Shown here piece by piece: positions 25,060 through 32,929 of a stretch of DNA of 64,000 nt. Within the stretch, counting starts at the first letter, position 1. Each line of letters begins with the position of its first letter. The translations under genes were made by a program, and so were the position numbers. The notes under the pieces are model-generated. The model had not been told where the DNA came from and did not search any database. It saw only the letters and a program-made list of their open reading frames with translations. The stretch is from Streptomyces sp. CC0208 (GTDB lineage: Bacteria > Actinomycetota > Actinomycetes > Streptomycetales > Streptomycetaceae), in NCBI RefSeq assembly GCF_003443735.1, contig NZ_CP031969.1, forward strand, positions 8,556,001 through 8,620,000, read 5' to 3'.

Positions 25060-26540
25060 CCGACTTCGACGCGATCGACGCGCTGCTCGCCGAGGCGAAG
25101 CAGGAGGTCCCGCTGCCACCGGCCGAGGAACGGCGCGCCCTGCGCGAGGAACTGAACGTCTCGCGCACCCAGCTCGCGAAGGTCCTGGACGTCAGCGCCT
25201 CGACGGTGGGCGGCTGGGAGTCGGGACGGGAGCCGAGCGGGGAAGTGCGGGAGAAGTACGCGTACTTCCTGGAGGGGGCACGGACGAAGCTGACGGCCGC
25301 GGGGTCCGCGGACCAGGTGGACCCCGTGGACGACGTGGCGGACGGCGAGGTGGAGGCGGGCCTCGACGACGTCGACGTGCTGTCCGAGCCGCGGCCCTGC
25401 GTCCTGTGCGGTCGGCCGGCCCGTCACCAGGTCGAAGGCTTTCCCCAGCACCTGGACGCCGCGGACTGCGCAGGGGGCGACCCCGCGCGACCGGTGCCCT
25501 CCGCGCCCGAGGGAGCGCCGAGCGGTCCCGCCGCCGCCACCGCCCGCGGAGTGAAGGTCGTGCCCGTCGGACGCCGGGTGCAGCCCGCCGACCCCCCGGA
25601 CCTGATCGCCTCCGCCGTGGCGGCCGCGCTCGACCAGCACTCCGGTGACGTGGAGGCGGCGACCGCCGCGCTGGTCAAGCGGGCGATCCCGGACGCGATG
25701 GCGCTCCTCGACCACAGCCGCAAGGGCGGCCGGTACGATGTCGTCGCCCACCCCTGGCTGCCGGACATCCTGCGCAAGCAGACCGCGCGCGGTGCCGACC
25801 AGATCTGGGAGGCCCGCCCCAAGTGGACCCGGCCCGAACTCCCGCCCGGCGAGCACGAGGTGACCGCGCTCGACGTCAACGGCGCCTACCTGTCCGCCCT
25901 CAAGACCCACCTGCCGCTCGGCCAGTTGGAGCACTCCACCGGCGGCGACCACGACCGCCGTCGCGCCGGCGTCCACCTGATCACGCCGCCCGGCTGGGAC
26001 CACGACGCCTACCTGCCGAACCCGCTGGGCAGCCGGGACGAGCCGGGCCCGGTGTGGGTGACCGAGCCGTCCCTGCGTCTGCTGCTGCGCCTGTCGGGCC
26101 CGAAGTACGGGCTGTGCGACCCTCCGGAGATCCACGAGTCCTGGACCTCCGGTGCCACCGAGAACCTCCTGGAGAAGTTCCGCATCGCCCTCAAGGACGC
26201 CCGCGACCGGGCGATCGCCGAGGACGACGAGGTGACGCTCGAGTACGTGAAGGCCATGTACAGCAAGTTCGTCTCCACGATGGGGGAGTCGAACTACAAC
26301 CGGGAGCTGTACCGCGCCGACTGGATGCATCTCATCCGCTCCCAGGCCTTCGTGAACCTGTGGTGGAAGGCGCACCGGGCCTACGACGAGGGTCTGACGG
26401 TCGTCCGCGCGATGGGAACCGACGAGCTGCACGTGGCCGGTGACTGGCGTGCGGTGTTCGCCGAGGGGCGCGGTGTCACCGAGGTGAAGGTGAAGGACGT
26501 CTACGCCGTCGGCACCGAGCCGTCGAACGGATCAGGGTGA
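25056..26540 (+). CDS. HTH and zinc-finger protein with a family-B DNA polymerase-like palm
   Basis: A 494-residue protein not matching a characterised family that I know. Residues 22-62 are an XRE-type HTH (LNVSRTQLAKVLDVSASTVGGWESG). Residues 115-138 hold a possible zinc site (CVLCGR, H124, H132, C138). From about 265 the order resembles phi29-type DNA polymerase: motif A LDVNGAYLSALKTHLPLG (Asp273; phi29 has DVNSLYP), a TEPSLRLLLRL...YGL insert-like region, motif B-like VKAMYSKFVSTMG (phi29 LYGKFAS), and motif C-like AMGTDELHV (Asp456, aligned with the catalytic second Asp of DTD). There is no exonuclease domain. Both metal-binding Asp positions appear kept, but the first Asp of motif C and the motif-B Lys are not. 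Polymerase activity is inference; a purely regulatory role is possible. Confidence 0.7.
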   Translation: MTDFDAIDALLAEAKQEVPLPPAEERRALREELNVSRTQLAKVLDVSASTVGGWESGREPSGEVREKYAYFLEGARTKLTAAGSADQVDPVDDVADGEVEAGLDDVDVLSEPRPCVLCGRPARHQVEGFPQHLDAADCAGGDPARPVPSAPEGAPSGPAAATARGVKVVPVGRRVQPADPPDLIASAVAAALDQHSGDVEAATAALVKRAIPDAMALLDHSRKGGRYDVVAHPWLPDILRKQTARGADQIWEARPKWTRPELPPGEHEVTALDVNGAYLSALKTHLPLGQLEHSTGGDHDRRRAGVHLITPPGWDHDAYLPNPLGSRDEPGPVWVTEPSLRLLLRLSGPKYGLCDPPEIHESWTSGATENLLEKFRIALKDARDRAIAEDDEVTLEYVKAMYSKFVSTMGESNYNRELYRADWMHLIRSQAFVNLWWKAHRAYDEGLTVVRAMGTDELHVAGDWRAVFAEGRGVTEVKVKDVYAVGTEPSNGSG

Positions 26541-26615
26541 GGGACGGTAGCCTCTGGACGTTCTGTGGTGCAGGTCGGAGAGCGTCTCGATCGGCGGCGG
26601 GCGTAAGGAGACAGG

Positions 26616-27191
26616 GTGCCGGAGAGGAACATCGAGTTCGGGAAGTACGGGGCTCGGGGCATCAGGGGACACGAGGCCGTGGCCCGGCAGCTCGACGCGC
26701 TCGCCACCTTCATCGCCACCCCGATCACCACCCGGCGTGGCCTGCTGGCCCGGCTGCACTACCTCACCCGTACCGAACACGCCCGGGCCACCGCCCGCGA
26801 GGCCGGCCTCACGGTCACCGATCGCACGCTGAAGGCGTGGCTGGAAGAGCGCCGCAGCCCCTCGAAGCGCAACCTGGAGAAGATCGAGAGCGCGTACCGC
26901 ACCGTGCGCCGGCAGAACGTCGCGCGGTATCTGCTCCTGCGCCTGACCCGTGAAGGCCGCGGCACCCGGGTCGAGTTCCACCCGCTCAACCAGAGCCAGG
27001 TGCCCCGCACCCGCCAACGGGCCGTCGAGTACCGGACGCTGAACGTCCGTCACTGGGACCGCGTCGTACGGGCGTGGGCCGCGGGCGACGACGCCGCGCT
27101 CGACGAGGCATGGGTCAACGACGTCGTGGTCGATCTCGGCAGCCAGTGGGGCGAGTACGAGTTCGTGACCGCAATCGGGTTCGCGGCCTGA
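26616..27191 (+). CDS. Tpg-like (telomere terminal-protein-like) HTH protein
   Basis: A 191-residue protein starting at GTG 26616 with an ideal RBS (AAGGAG, 5 bases away). Residues about 42-95 hold a basic HTH (LLARLHYLTRTEHARATAREAGLTVTDRTLKAWLEERRSPSKRNLEKIESAYRTVRRQ). The arrangement of HTH, short basic linker, then a C-terminal half (EYRTLNVRHWDRVVRAWAAGDDAALDEAWVNDVVVD) of about the same length is that of Streptomyces Tpg terminal proteins (about 185 residues), in which a Thr or Ser primes DNA synthesis. Sequence identity looks low, so the label is architectural. It follows the polymerase-like gene by 75 bases on the same strand. An ordinary regulator is the alternative. Confidence 0.5.
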   Translation: MPERNIEFGKYGARGIRGHEAVARQLDALATFIATPITTRRGLLARLHYLTRTEHARATAREAGLTVTDRTLKAWLEERRSPSKRNLEKIESAYRTVRRQNVARYLLLRLTREGRGTRVEFHPLNQSQVPRTRQRAVEYRTLNVRHWDRVVRAWAAGDDAALDEAWVNDVVVDLGSQWGEYEFVTAIGFAA

Positions 27192-27208
27192 GACATCACC
27201 CGGACAGA

Positions 27209-28120
27209 ATGACCACCATGGTCAACGGCCCGCGCCCCTTCCACGACCGTCTCGTCGCACAGCCGCGCCCCACCGGCCTGGCCCTCGCGCCCGACGGCAC
27301 CCGCCTGATCCTGTCCGTGCAGGCCCTCGACGACGAGGGAACCCGGTACATGTCGGAGCTGTGGGAGGTGGATCCGGCGGGCGACCGCGCCCCTCGCAGG
27401 GTGCCCGGCTCCCGACAGGGCGACTCCGCCCCCGCGTTCGCCGCCGATGGCACCCTGCTGTTCCTCGCCGACCGCGAGAGCGGCGAGTGCGACGAAGAGC
27501 CGGGACCGTCCCTGTGGTCGCTCACCGACGGCGATGCGGCCGAGCGGATCGCCCACCACCCGGGCGGGACAACGGCGTTCACCGCCGCCGCCCGCGCGGA
27601 CGCACTCGCCTGTACGGCCGCTCTGCTGCCCGGCGCGAAAGACCTCCGGACCCACGCCGACCTCCTCCGACGGCGTCGCCGCGCCGGCGTCAACGCCGCC
27701 AACCGGACGGCCACGCGCACCGACCGCTTCCGGGCGCTGGTCTCCCACGCCGGACTGTGGAACCTGGAGTCCTTCCAGGGCGCCACCGACATGCACGCGT
27801 ACTTCCGGAAGATCTTCGGTGACCCGCGGAGCCGGCGGGAGCGCTACGAGGCCGACTCGCCCCACCTCGACGCGGCGAGACTGACGACACCGATGCTGAT
27901 CGTGCACGGCGGCCAGGACTCCCGGGTTCCCGAGAGCCAGTCCCGGGAGCTCCACCACGACCTCCGACGCCAGAACGTGCCCACCGGGTTCCTGTACTTC
28001 CCGGACGAGTCCCACGGCGTCGAAGCCCCGAACCACCTGCGCCTCCTCTACGAGACGGTCCTGGGCTTCCTCGACCACCACGTCCTGGGCGAGGAGTGGA
28101 GACGCCCGGAGCTCCTGTGA
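27209..28120 (+). CDS. internally deleted S9 prolyl-oligopeptidase-like protein (probable remnant)
   Basis: A 303-residue open frame. Residues 1-150 match the start of the S9 beta-propeller (LAPDGTRLILSVQ, ELWEVDPAG, SAPAFAADGTLLFLAD). Residues from about 175 match only the last part of the catalytic domain (RALVSHAGLWNLESFQG, LIVHGGQDSRVPESQS with the acid Asp, and FPDESHGV with the His). About 300-350 residues between, including the GxSxGG nucleophile, are missing compared with the usual 650 residues. The join (LRTHADLLRRRRRAGVNAANRTATRTDR) has no family similarity. The protein cannot be an active peptidase of this family, although the frame is intact. Confidence 0.7.
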   Translation: MTTMVNGPRPFHDRLVAQPRPTGLALAPDGTRLILSVQALDDEGTRYMSELWEVDPAGDRAPRRVPGSRQGDSAPAFAADGTLLFLADRESGECDEEPGPSLWSLTDGDAAERIAHHPGGTTAFTAAARADALACTAALLPGAKDLRTHADLLRRRRRAGVNAANRTATRTDRFRALVSHAGLWNLESFQGATDMHAYFRKIFGDPRSRRERYEADSPHLDAARLTTPMLIVHGGQDSRVPESQSRELHHDLRRQNVPTGFLYFPDESHGVEAPNHLRLLYETVLGFLDHHVLGEEWRRPELL

Positions 28121-28131
28121 CCCCTGGGGTC

Positions 28132-28926
28132 TCAGACGGTGGGGATGCCCAGATCCGAGGCGACCGAGTCCGCGCGGACGAAGACGGACACCGGGTACTG
28201 CTCGTCGCAGTACTTGTTGCCGGACGACACGATTCCCACGACCTTGCCACCGCTGATCAGCGGCCCGCCGGAATCTCCGGGGCAGATGCTGTCGGTGGTG
28301 CCGGGGCGGGGCATCCCGCACAGCATCGCGGCGGGGTCGGTCTCGGGGTCGGTGTACGGGCGGCAGTCGGCGACGGGGGAGAGGACGAGCTTGGTCTGCT
28401 TGAGGCGGGTTCCGCTGACACCGGGCCCGGTGCGTCCCCAGCCGAGCACGGTGGCCTTGCGGCCGTCGGCCATCAGCTTGCCGTCCTGGGGGCCGGCCAC
28501 CGGGATCGTCCGGTACGGCATCGGCCGGTCCAGGGTGAGGACCGCGGCGTCGTGGGCGTAACCGGGGCCGCCGTAACGCGAGTCCAGCCGGGCCGACGTG
28601 ACCGCCCGCTCCGTGCCGTCGGTGCCGTCCACCCGGGTGCGGCCGCCGATGACCGTCAGCGTGGACACATCGCCGGCGCTCTCCACGCAGTGGGCGGCCG
28701 TGAGCACCTTCCTGGGCGCGACGAGGGTGCCACCGCAGAACTGCCTGCCCTCGAACTCGATCAACATCGCGTACGGCCGTGCCTTCGTGGTGGCCGGGCT
28801 GCCGCCCTTGATCGCGGAGGCGGGAGCGGCGGTGGCCCAGAGCGCGGCAGCGGCGAGCACGGCGGTGGTGACGACGGCGGCCGTGCGCGTTCCGGGACGG
28901 GTGTTTCTGGCAGCGTGAATCGACAT
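28132..28926 (-). CDS. secreted trypsin-like serine protease (S1 family)
   Basis: A 264-residue protease. Signal peptide residues 1-38 (TAAVVTTAVLAAAALWATAAPASA), short propeptide, then the S1 domain beginning IKGGSPATTKARPYAMLIE. The triad is visible as LTAAHCVE (His), YAHDAAVLTLD (Asp) and CPGDSGGP (Ser), with an Asp-containing primary specificity pocket region TTDSICPGDSGG that suggests cleavage after Arg/Lys. Six or more cysteines fit the usual disulfides. Start ATG 28926 has AGGGGGAAA upstream; the longer open frame has no family similarity. Confidence 0.93.
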   Translation of the reverse strand: MSIHAARNTRPGTRTAAVVTTAVLAAAALWATAAPASAIKGGSPATTKARPYAMLIEFEGRQFCGGTLVAPRKVLTAAHCVESAGDVSTLTVIGGRTRVDGTDGTERAVTSARLDSRYGGPGYAHDAAVLTLDRPMPYRTIPVAGPQDGKLMADGRKATVLGWGRTGPGVSGTRLKQTKLVLSPVADCRPYTDPETDPAAMLCGMPRPGTTDSICPGDSGGPLISGGKVVGIVSSGNKYCDEQYPVSVFVRADSVASDLGIPTV

Positions 28927-29144
28927 TGCGGTTTCCCCCTGAAGTGTGGTCGGTGGGGAGGACGAGCGTCGGGGGCCCATCGGTTTCGCGGAACGCCGTG
29001 TTGCGGGCCGTGCCCGTCTGATGGGGGCCCTGGTCGCGACCGGGTCCAACTCGTCGTTATCGCCTACCGGACAGGTCTGGCCCGAGCCACCTCCGACGGC
29101 GGAACCGACCGCAGGCCGTAGCCCCCTCCACCTCCTCCCTCCCC

Positions 29145-29885
29145 TCAGGTCAGGTTCAGGCCGCCGTCCAGCACGATGACCTCACCGGTCAGATAGCCGC
29201 TGCCGATCACCGACGCCACCAGGTCGGCCACGTCGGCGGGTCGGGCCGGGCGGTGCATCGGTGCGCGGTCCCGCCACAGCTCGTGCGCCTGTGCCCAGTC
29301 CTTCGTCATCGGCGTGTCCACGAGACCCGGCGCCACCGCGTTCACCCGCACGTCGGGCCCGAGCGCGGCCGCGAGCAACCGGGTCACGTGGTTGAGCGCG
29401 GCCTTGCTCGCCGCGTACGGCACCGAGGAACCCTTGGGCCGTACCCCGGCGTGGCTGGTGATGTTGACGATGCTGCCGCCCCCGGGGGACCGCCGTAGCG
29501 CCGGAAGAGCCGCGGTGCACAGCACCCAGGGCGCGATGAGGTTGACCTCCAGCAGCTCCCGCCAGTCCGCCGGAGTCGCCGCCGCAAGGTCCGCGTGCGG
29601 GATGGGCCGGCTGATGCCCGCGTTGTTCACCAGCACGTCCAGTCGCCCGAACCGGTCCAGCGCGCTCTCGACCAGCCCCCGGGCCTCGTCCTCGACGCCG
29701 AGGTCCGCCTGTACGTAGGCCCCGCCGAGCTCCGCCGCCAGCGCCCGTCCGGCCTCCGCGCTACGTCGCGAGTGCACGACGACCCGCGTCCCGTCCGCCG
29801 CGAGCCGCCGTACGACGGCCTCGCCGATCCCCGACGTGGACCCGGTGACCAGGGCGACGGGCCGGTCTCCTGCTTCGATGCTCAT
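29145..29885 (-). CDS. SDR-family NAD(P)-dependent oxidoreductase
   Basis: A 246-residue classical short-chain dehydrogenase. Cofactor motif VTGSTSGIG (about 13-21), VVVHSRRSAEAG favouring NADP, NNAGIS, catalytic Ser in IVNITSHAG and YAASKAALN (Tyr, Lys), then VAPGLVDTPMTK and the C-terminal YLTGEVIVLDGGLNL. It resembles 3-oxoacyl-ACP reductase-like SDRs, but the substrate cannot be read. The ATG at 29885 is chosen; GTG 29903 adds six residues and neither has a clear RBS. It is not linked to the lipid locus 10 kb away. Confidence 0.9.
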   Translation of the reverse strand: MSIEAGDRPVALVTGSTSGIGEAVVRRLAADGTRVVVHSRRSAEAGRALAAELGGAYVQADLGVEDEARGLVESALDRFGRLDVLVNNAGISRPIPHADLAAATPADWRELLEVNLIAPWVLCTAALPALRRSPGGGSIVNITSHAGVRPKGSSVPYAASKAALNHVTRLLAAALGPDVRVNAVAPGLVDTPMTKDWAQAHELWRDRAPMHRPARPADVADLVASVIGSGYLTGEVIVLDGGLNLT

Positions 29886-30025
29886 GACAGTGGATCTTGT
29901 CACGGCGCGCCCGAGGCAGGTCCACGGACAACGGTCAGCAGCTGGGCCCCCGGACCTGCGCGGCGGTCGAGCGACCGCGGCCCCAGGCGGCCAGCGGCCG
30001 GAGCGCGTCCTTGAGGCGCTCGCAA

Positions 30026-30142
30026 GAGCAGGGCGTCAGCCCGGAACTCATCCGTCCCTACTTCGAGTTGATGCGCCGCCGGCTGGCCGGGGGCGGCGGG
30101 GAGGAAGACCTGACGGGCGTGATCGACCTGCTGGTGCGCTGA
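30026..30142 (+). pseudogene. C-terminal remnant of a 6PGDH-like NAD(P)-binding oxidoreductase
   Basis: About 38 codons (EQGVSPELIRPYFELMRRRL, then EEDLTGVIDLLVR and stop) resemble the last helix of imine-reductase/6-phosphogluconate-dehydrogenase-like proteins, which end in a similar pattern before a stop. Nothing upstream encodes the nucleotide-binding domain, so this is a stub left by a deletion. It lies in the gap between the SDR and methyltransferase genes (29886-30219), which otherwise shows no gene. Confidence 0.4.
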
Positions 30143-30166
30143 CGGCCGCGCGCCGCCTGAGCCGCC

Positions 30167-30218
30167 CCGGTGCCCGGCCGTGCGGGTGCGGGCAGGCGTC
30201 CGCACGGCCGGGCACCGG
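30167..30218. terminator. strong hairpin terminator
   Basis: Perfect 19-base inverted repeat (30167-30185 with 30200-30218, loop of 14), immediately past the stop of the minus-strand methyltransferase gene. Confidence 0.8.
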
Positions 30219-30219
30219 G

Positions 30220-31026
30220 TCACGGCTTGATGCCCACCCCGGTCCACAGGCTGACCTCGGCGTCCGAGGCGGTCGGCTCCTTGTCCGGGCGCCAGCGATG
30301 ACCGACCGAGACGCCCGGGTCGAGCAGGTCCAGGCCCTCGAAGAAGCGGGCCACGTCGGTCCGTGAGCGGAACTGCACCGGGGTACCGGCGTTGGTGTAG
30401 ATGTCCGTGACCTTCTGCCACGTGTCCGGATCGAAGTCGGGTGTGCAGTGGCTCAGGGCCAGCGCGCTGCCCGAGGGAAGCTCGGCCAGCAGCCGGCTCA
30501 CGATGCCGTACGGGTCCTGCGCGTCGGTGACGAAGTGCATGAGGGCGTTGAGGGACAGCGCCACCGGCCGGTCGGTGTCCAGCGCCTCGGCCAGCTCGGG
30601 CGCGTTCAGCAGCGCGCCCGGATCGTTGACGTCGGCCTCGATGTACGCGGTGCGGCCCTGGGGCGTGTTGCGCATCAGGCGCTCGGCGTACTTGAGGACC
30701 AGGGGGTCGTTGTCGGCGTAGACCACCCGGGCGTCGGGCACCACCGACTGCGCGACCTGGTGGAGGTTCGGCTCGGTGGGAATGCCGGTGCCGACGTCCA
30801 GCCACTGGCGGATGCCGTGCTCCTTCGCGAGCACCCGGGTGGCGCGGTGCATGAACGCGCGGTTCTCCCGGGCGCACGTGAAGATCCCGGGGTAGACCGA
30901 CGCGACGGCCTCGGCCGCCTGCTTGTCGACGTCGAAGTGGTCCTTGCCGCCGAGGTAGTAGTCGTACATCCGGGCGGAGTGGGGCCGGCTGGTGTCGATC
31001 TCCCGCGCGGCGTGGGAGTGGGTCAT
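30220..31026 (-). CDS. DUF574 SAM-dependent methyltransferase
   Basis: A 268-residue protein of the actinobacterial DUF574 (PF04672) family. It begins with the family signature RPHSARMYDYYLGGKDHFDVD, then QWLDVGTGIPTEPNLHQVAQ (SAM-binding motif I) and VVYADNDPLVLKYAERL (motif II). The family is abundant in Streptomyces and its substrates are largely unknown. It lies upstream, in coordinates, of the DUF397/XRE pair and is transcribed in the same direction; a second, clearly related member is encoded at 34401-35213. Confidence 0.92.
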   Translation of the reverse strand: MTHSHAAREIDTSRPHSARMYDYYLGGKDHFDVDKQAAEAVASVYPGIFTCARENRAFMHRATRVLAKEHGIRQWLDVGTGIPTEPNLHQVAQSVVPDARVVYADNDPLVLKYAERLMRNTPQGRTAYIEADVNDPGALLNAPELAEALDTDRPVALSLNALMHFVTDAQDPYGIVSRLLAELPSGSALALSHCTPDFDPDTWQKVTDIYTNAGTPVQFRSRTDVARFFEGLDLLDPGVSVGHRWRPDKEPTASDAEVSLWTGVGIKP

Positions 31027-31101
31027 CCTGTCCCTTTCAAGTGGTGTGCGTGGGGGTGTCGGGCAGGTCGCTGCCGGGGCAGGTCCGGCTCGGGTCGTGG
31101 G

Positions 31102-31353
31102 TCAGCCGGCCGTGAGATGGTCGGCGAGGCCCCGCTTGACGCCCGCGACGAACGCGGCGATCTCCTGCGGGGTGTAGATCAGGGCGGGTCCGGCCGGATC
31201 GGTCGACTGCCGCAGCGCCACCCGGCCGTCGGCCAGGAGTTTGGTCTGCACGCACTGGCCGCCGTTGGGACCGCTCCACGGGGACTCCCAGCCCTGCTCG
31301 CCGAGGTCGGTGGCGGGCATCCCGTTGTAGACGTGACAGTCGGTGCTGGTCAT
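31102..31353 (-). CDS. DUF397 protein
   Basis: An 83-residue protein. The core WESPWSGPNGGQCVQTKLLADGRVALRQSTDPAGPALIYTPQEIAAFVAGVKRG is the DUF397 pattern (two copies of the half-motif with W/S, C-V and R-DS-P). These small proteins pair with XRE regulators of the Scr1/WhiJ type; here the ATG overlaps the regulator stop (31350-31353). In studied cases the DUF397 partner modulates the regulator and affects development or antibiotic production. Confidence 0.9.
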   Translation of the reverse strand: MTSTDCHVYNGMPATDLGEQGWESPWSGPNGGQCVQTKLLADGRVALRQSTDPAGPALIYTPQEIAAFVAGVKRGLADHLTAG

Positions 31354-32225
31354 GAGTACTCCTTGCGCATGCGGTTCAGGAGTGCCTTGCTGTCCGCGCC
31401 CGAGGTCAGCAGGGACATGCGGTTGTGCGCCTCCAGATGCGCCGACACGTCCGAGCGCTGATCGAGGTACATCGCGCCGGAGAGGACCTCGGTGTAGACG
31501 ATGTCCGGCAGCTCCGGTTCCTCGAAGCGGAAGTAGGTGAACGGGGCGCACGCCCCCACGTGGGCGCCGGCGGTGAACGGCACCACGTCGACGCTGACGT
31601 GCTCCAGCTCCGAGACCTCCAGAAGCCGTTCGATCTGCTCCCGCATGACCTCGGGGCCGCCCACCACCCGGTGCAGTACGGCCTCTTCCATCACCACCCA
31701 CAGCGTGGGCGCGTCGGGTCCGGCCAGCAGGCTCTGGCGGCGCAGTCGCAGGTCCACTCGCCGCCCGAGGTCCTCGTCGGCCTCGTTGGGGAAGCCCCCG
31801 CGCAGCACTCCGCGCGCGTACGCGTGGGTCTGCAGCAGCCCCGTGACGTAGTGGGGCTCGTAGGTGCGCAGGGTCCTGGCCCCAGCCTCCAGGCTGACGT
31901 AGGCGCTGAACCAGTTGGGCAGGACGTCCCGGTAGGTGTGCCACCAGCCGGGCTCGTTGGCCCGCTCGGCGAGGGCGACGAACTCGTCGATCTCCTGCTG
32001 GTCGGCCCCGTAGGTCTCCAGCAGCTTCTCCACGTAGAGCGGCTTGAGGGAGACCTCGGCCTTCTCCAGGCGGCGTATGGTCAGGGACGTCACCCGCAGG
32101 GCCTTGGCCGCATCCTCCAGCGAGGCCCCCGCGCCCTGCCGCCGCTCCTGAAGGCGCCGGCCCAGGATCATGCGCAGCACGGTGGGAGCACTGGTACCAC
32201 CGGTGCCCGTACGGCCTTCGCTCAC
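31350..32225 (-). CDS. XRE-family regulator with DUF5753 (WhiJ/Scr1-like)
   Basis: A 291-residue regulator. HTH about residues 20-75 (LGRRLQERRQGAGASLEDAAKALRVTSLTIRRLEKAE), then the DUF5753 domain with YVSLEAGARTLRTYEPHYVTGLLQTHAYAR, RLRRQSLL and the C-terminal DVSAHLEAHNRMSLLTSG. Start GTG 32225 has AGGAGG upstream. It is coupled to the DUF397 gene by ATGA and is divergent from an ATPase gene, the standard layout of these Streptomyces loci, which control secondary metabolism or sporulation. Confidence 0.93.
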   Translation of the reverse strand: MSEGRTGTGGTSAPTVLRMILGRRLQERRQGAGASLEDAAKALRVTSLTIRRLEKAEVSLKPLYVEKLLETYGADQQEIDEFVALAERANEPGWWHTYRDVLPNWFSAYVSLEAGARTLRTYEPHYVTGLLQTHAYARGVLRGGFPNEADEDLGRRVDLRLRRQSLLAGPDAPTLWVVMEEAVLHRVVGGPEVMREQIERLLEVSELEHVSVDVVPFTAGAHVGACAPFTYFRFEEPELPDIVYTEVLSGAMYLDQRSDVSAHLEAHNRMSLLTSGADSKALLNRMRKEYS

Positions 32226-32487
32226 GTCCTGACCTCCTGAAGGGGTGTCACCGGCACGAGTCTGACAGCGACTTGCTGACGCCACCAGGCGGATATCGGC
32301 TTTCTGAAATTATCAGGGAGCTGGTTGCAGGTTGAACTTGGGTGCGAGCATAGTGACTTGTGCGAACCGTGCCGCCGAACGCGCGCCCGGTGCCGCCAAC
32401 CGCCCACACCCATGGGTGGCTTGGCATTTCCCTGCCCCCGATGCGTCTCGCCCGGCCGCGCCGCCGCCCCCACGGAAGGCCAACACC

Positions 32488-32928
32488 GTGTCCCCCCACA
32501 CGACCTCGTCCCCTCAGCTCTTAGACGCCGTGGACCAGGAACGAACCCACTGGATCGAACTTCCCGCGCACCGCTCCAGCATCGGGGTCGCCCGTCGCTC
32601 CGTAGGCACCCGGCTCAAGGCCTGGAGCCTGCCGGGCGAGCTGTGCTCGGACGCGGTGCTGCTCCTGTCCGAACTGGCCACCAATGCCGTGTGCCACACC
32701 TTCAGCGCACGCATCCTGTGCGGCATCGGACTGGTCGGCGACGGGATCCTCCGGCTGGAGGTGCATGACCACGACCGCTCGGGCCCCAGGCTCCGCCGGT
32801 GCCGTGCGGGCCTCGACGACGAGGGCGGGCGTGGCCTGTTCCTGGTGGAGGAACTCGCGGACACCTGGGGGGTGGACCGGTCGAGACTCACCGGCGGCAA
32901 CGCCGTGTGGGCGAATCTGCGGGCCTGA
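32488..32928 (+). CDS. ATP-binding regulatory protein (HATPase_c, anti-sigma-factor type)
   Basis: A 146-residue GHKL ATPase of the SpoIIAB/RsbW type. N-box ELATNAVCHT, G1 EVHDHDRSGP and G2 region DEGGRGLFLVEELADTWGV are present; there is no transmembrane or receiver part. Such proteins in Streptomyces accompany XRE/DUF397 pairs. GTG 32488 is the chosen start because GGAAGG lies 8 bases upstream. The preceding 262-base divergent region is less GC-rich and holds the promoters. A PP2C phosphatase gene, which could act on the matching anti-anti-sigma factor, converges 2 bases downstream. Confidence 0.85.
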   Translation: MSPHTTSSPQLLDAVDQERTHWIELPAHRSSIGVARRSVGTRLKAWSLPGELCSDAVLLLSELATNAVCHTFSARILCGIGLVGDGILRLEVHDHDRSGPRLRRCRAGLDDEGGRGLFLVEELADTWGVDRSRLTGGNAVWANLRA

Positions 32929-32929
32929 A

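Noticed and set aside
24754-27191. Integrative conjugative element (pSAM2-type) or prophage
   Set aside because: No integrase, excisionase, tra/FtsK-like gene, att repeat or tRNA gene was seen around the cassette.
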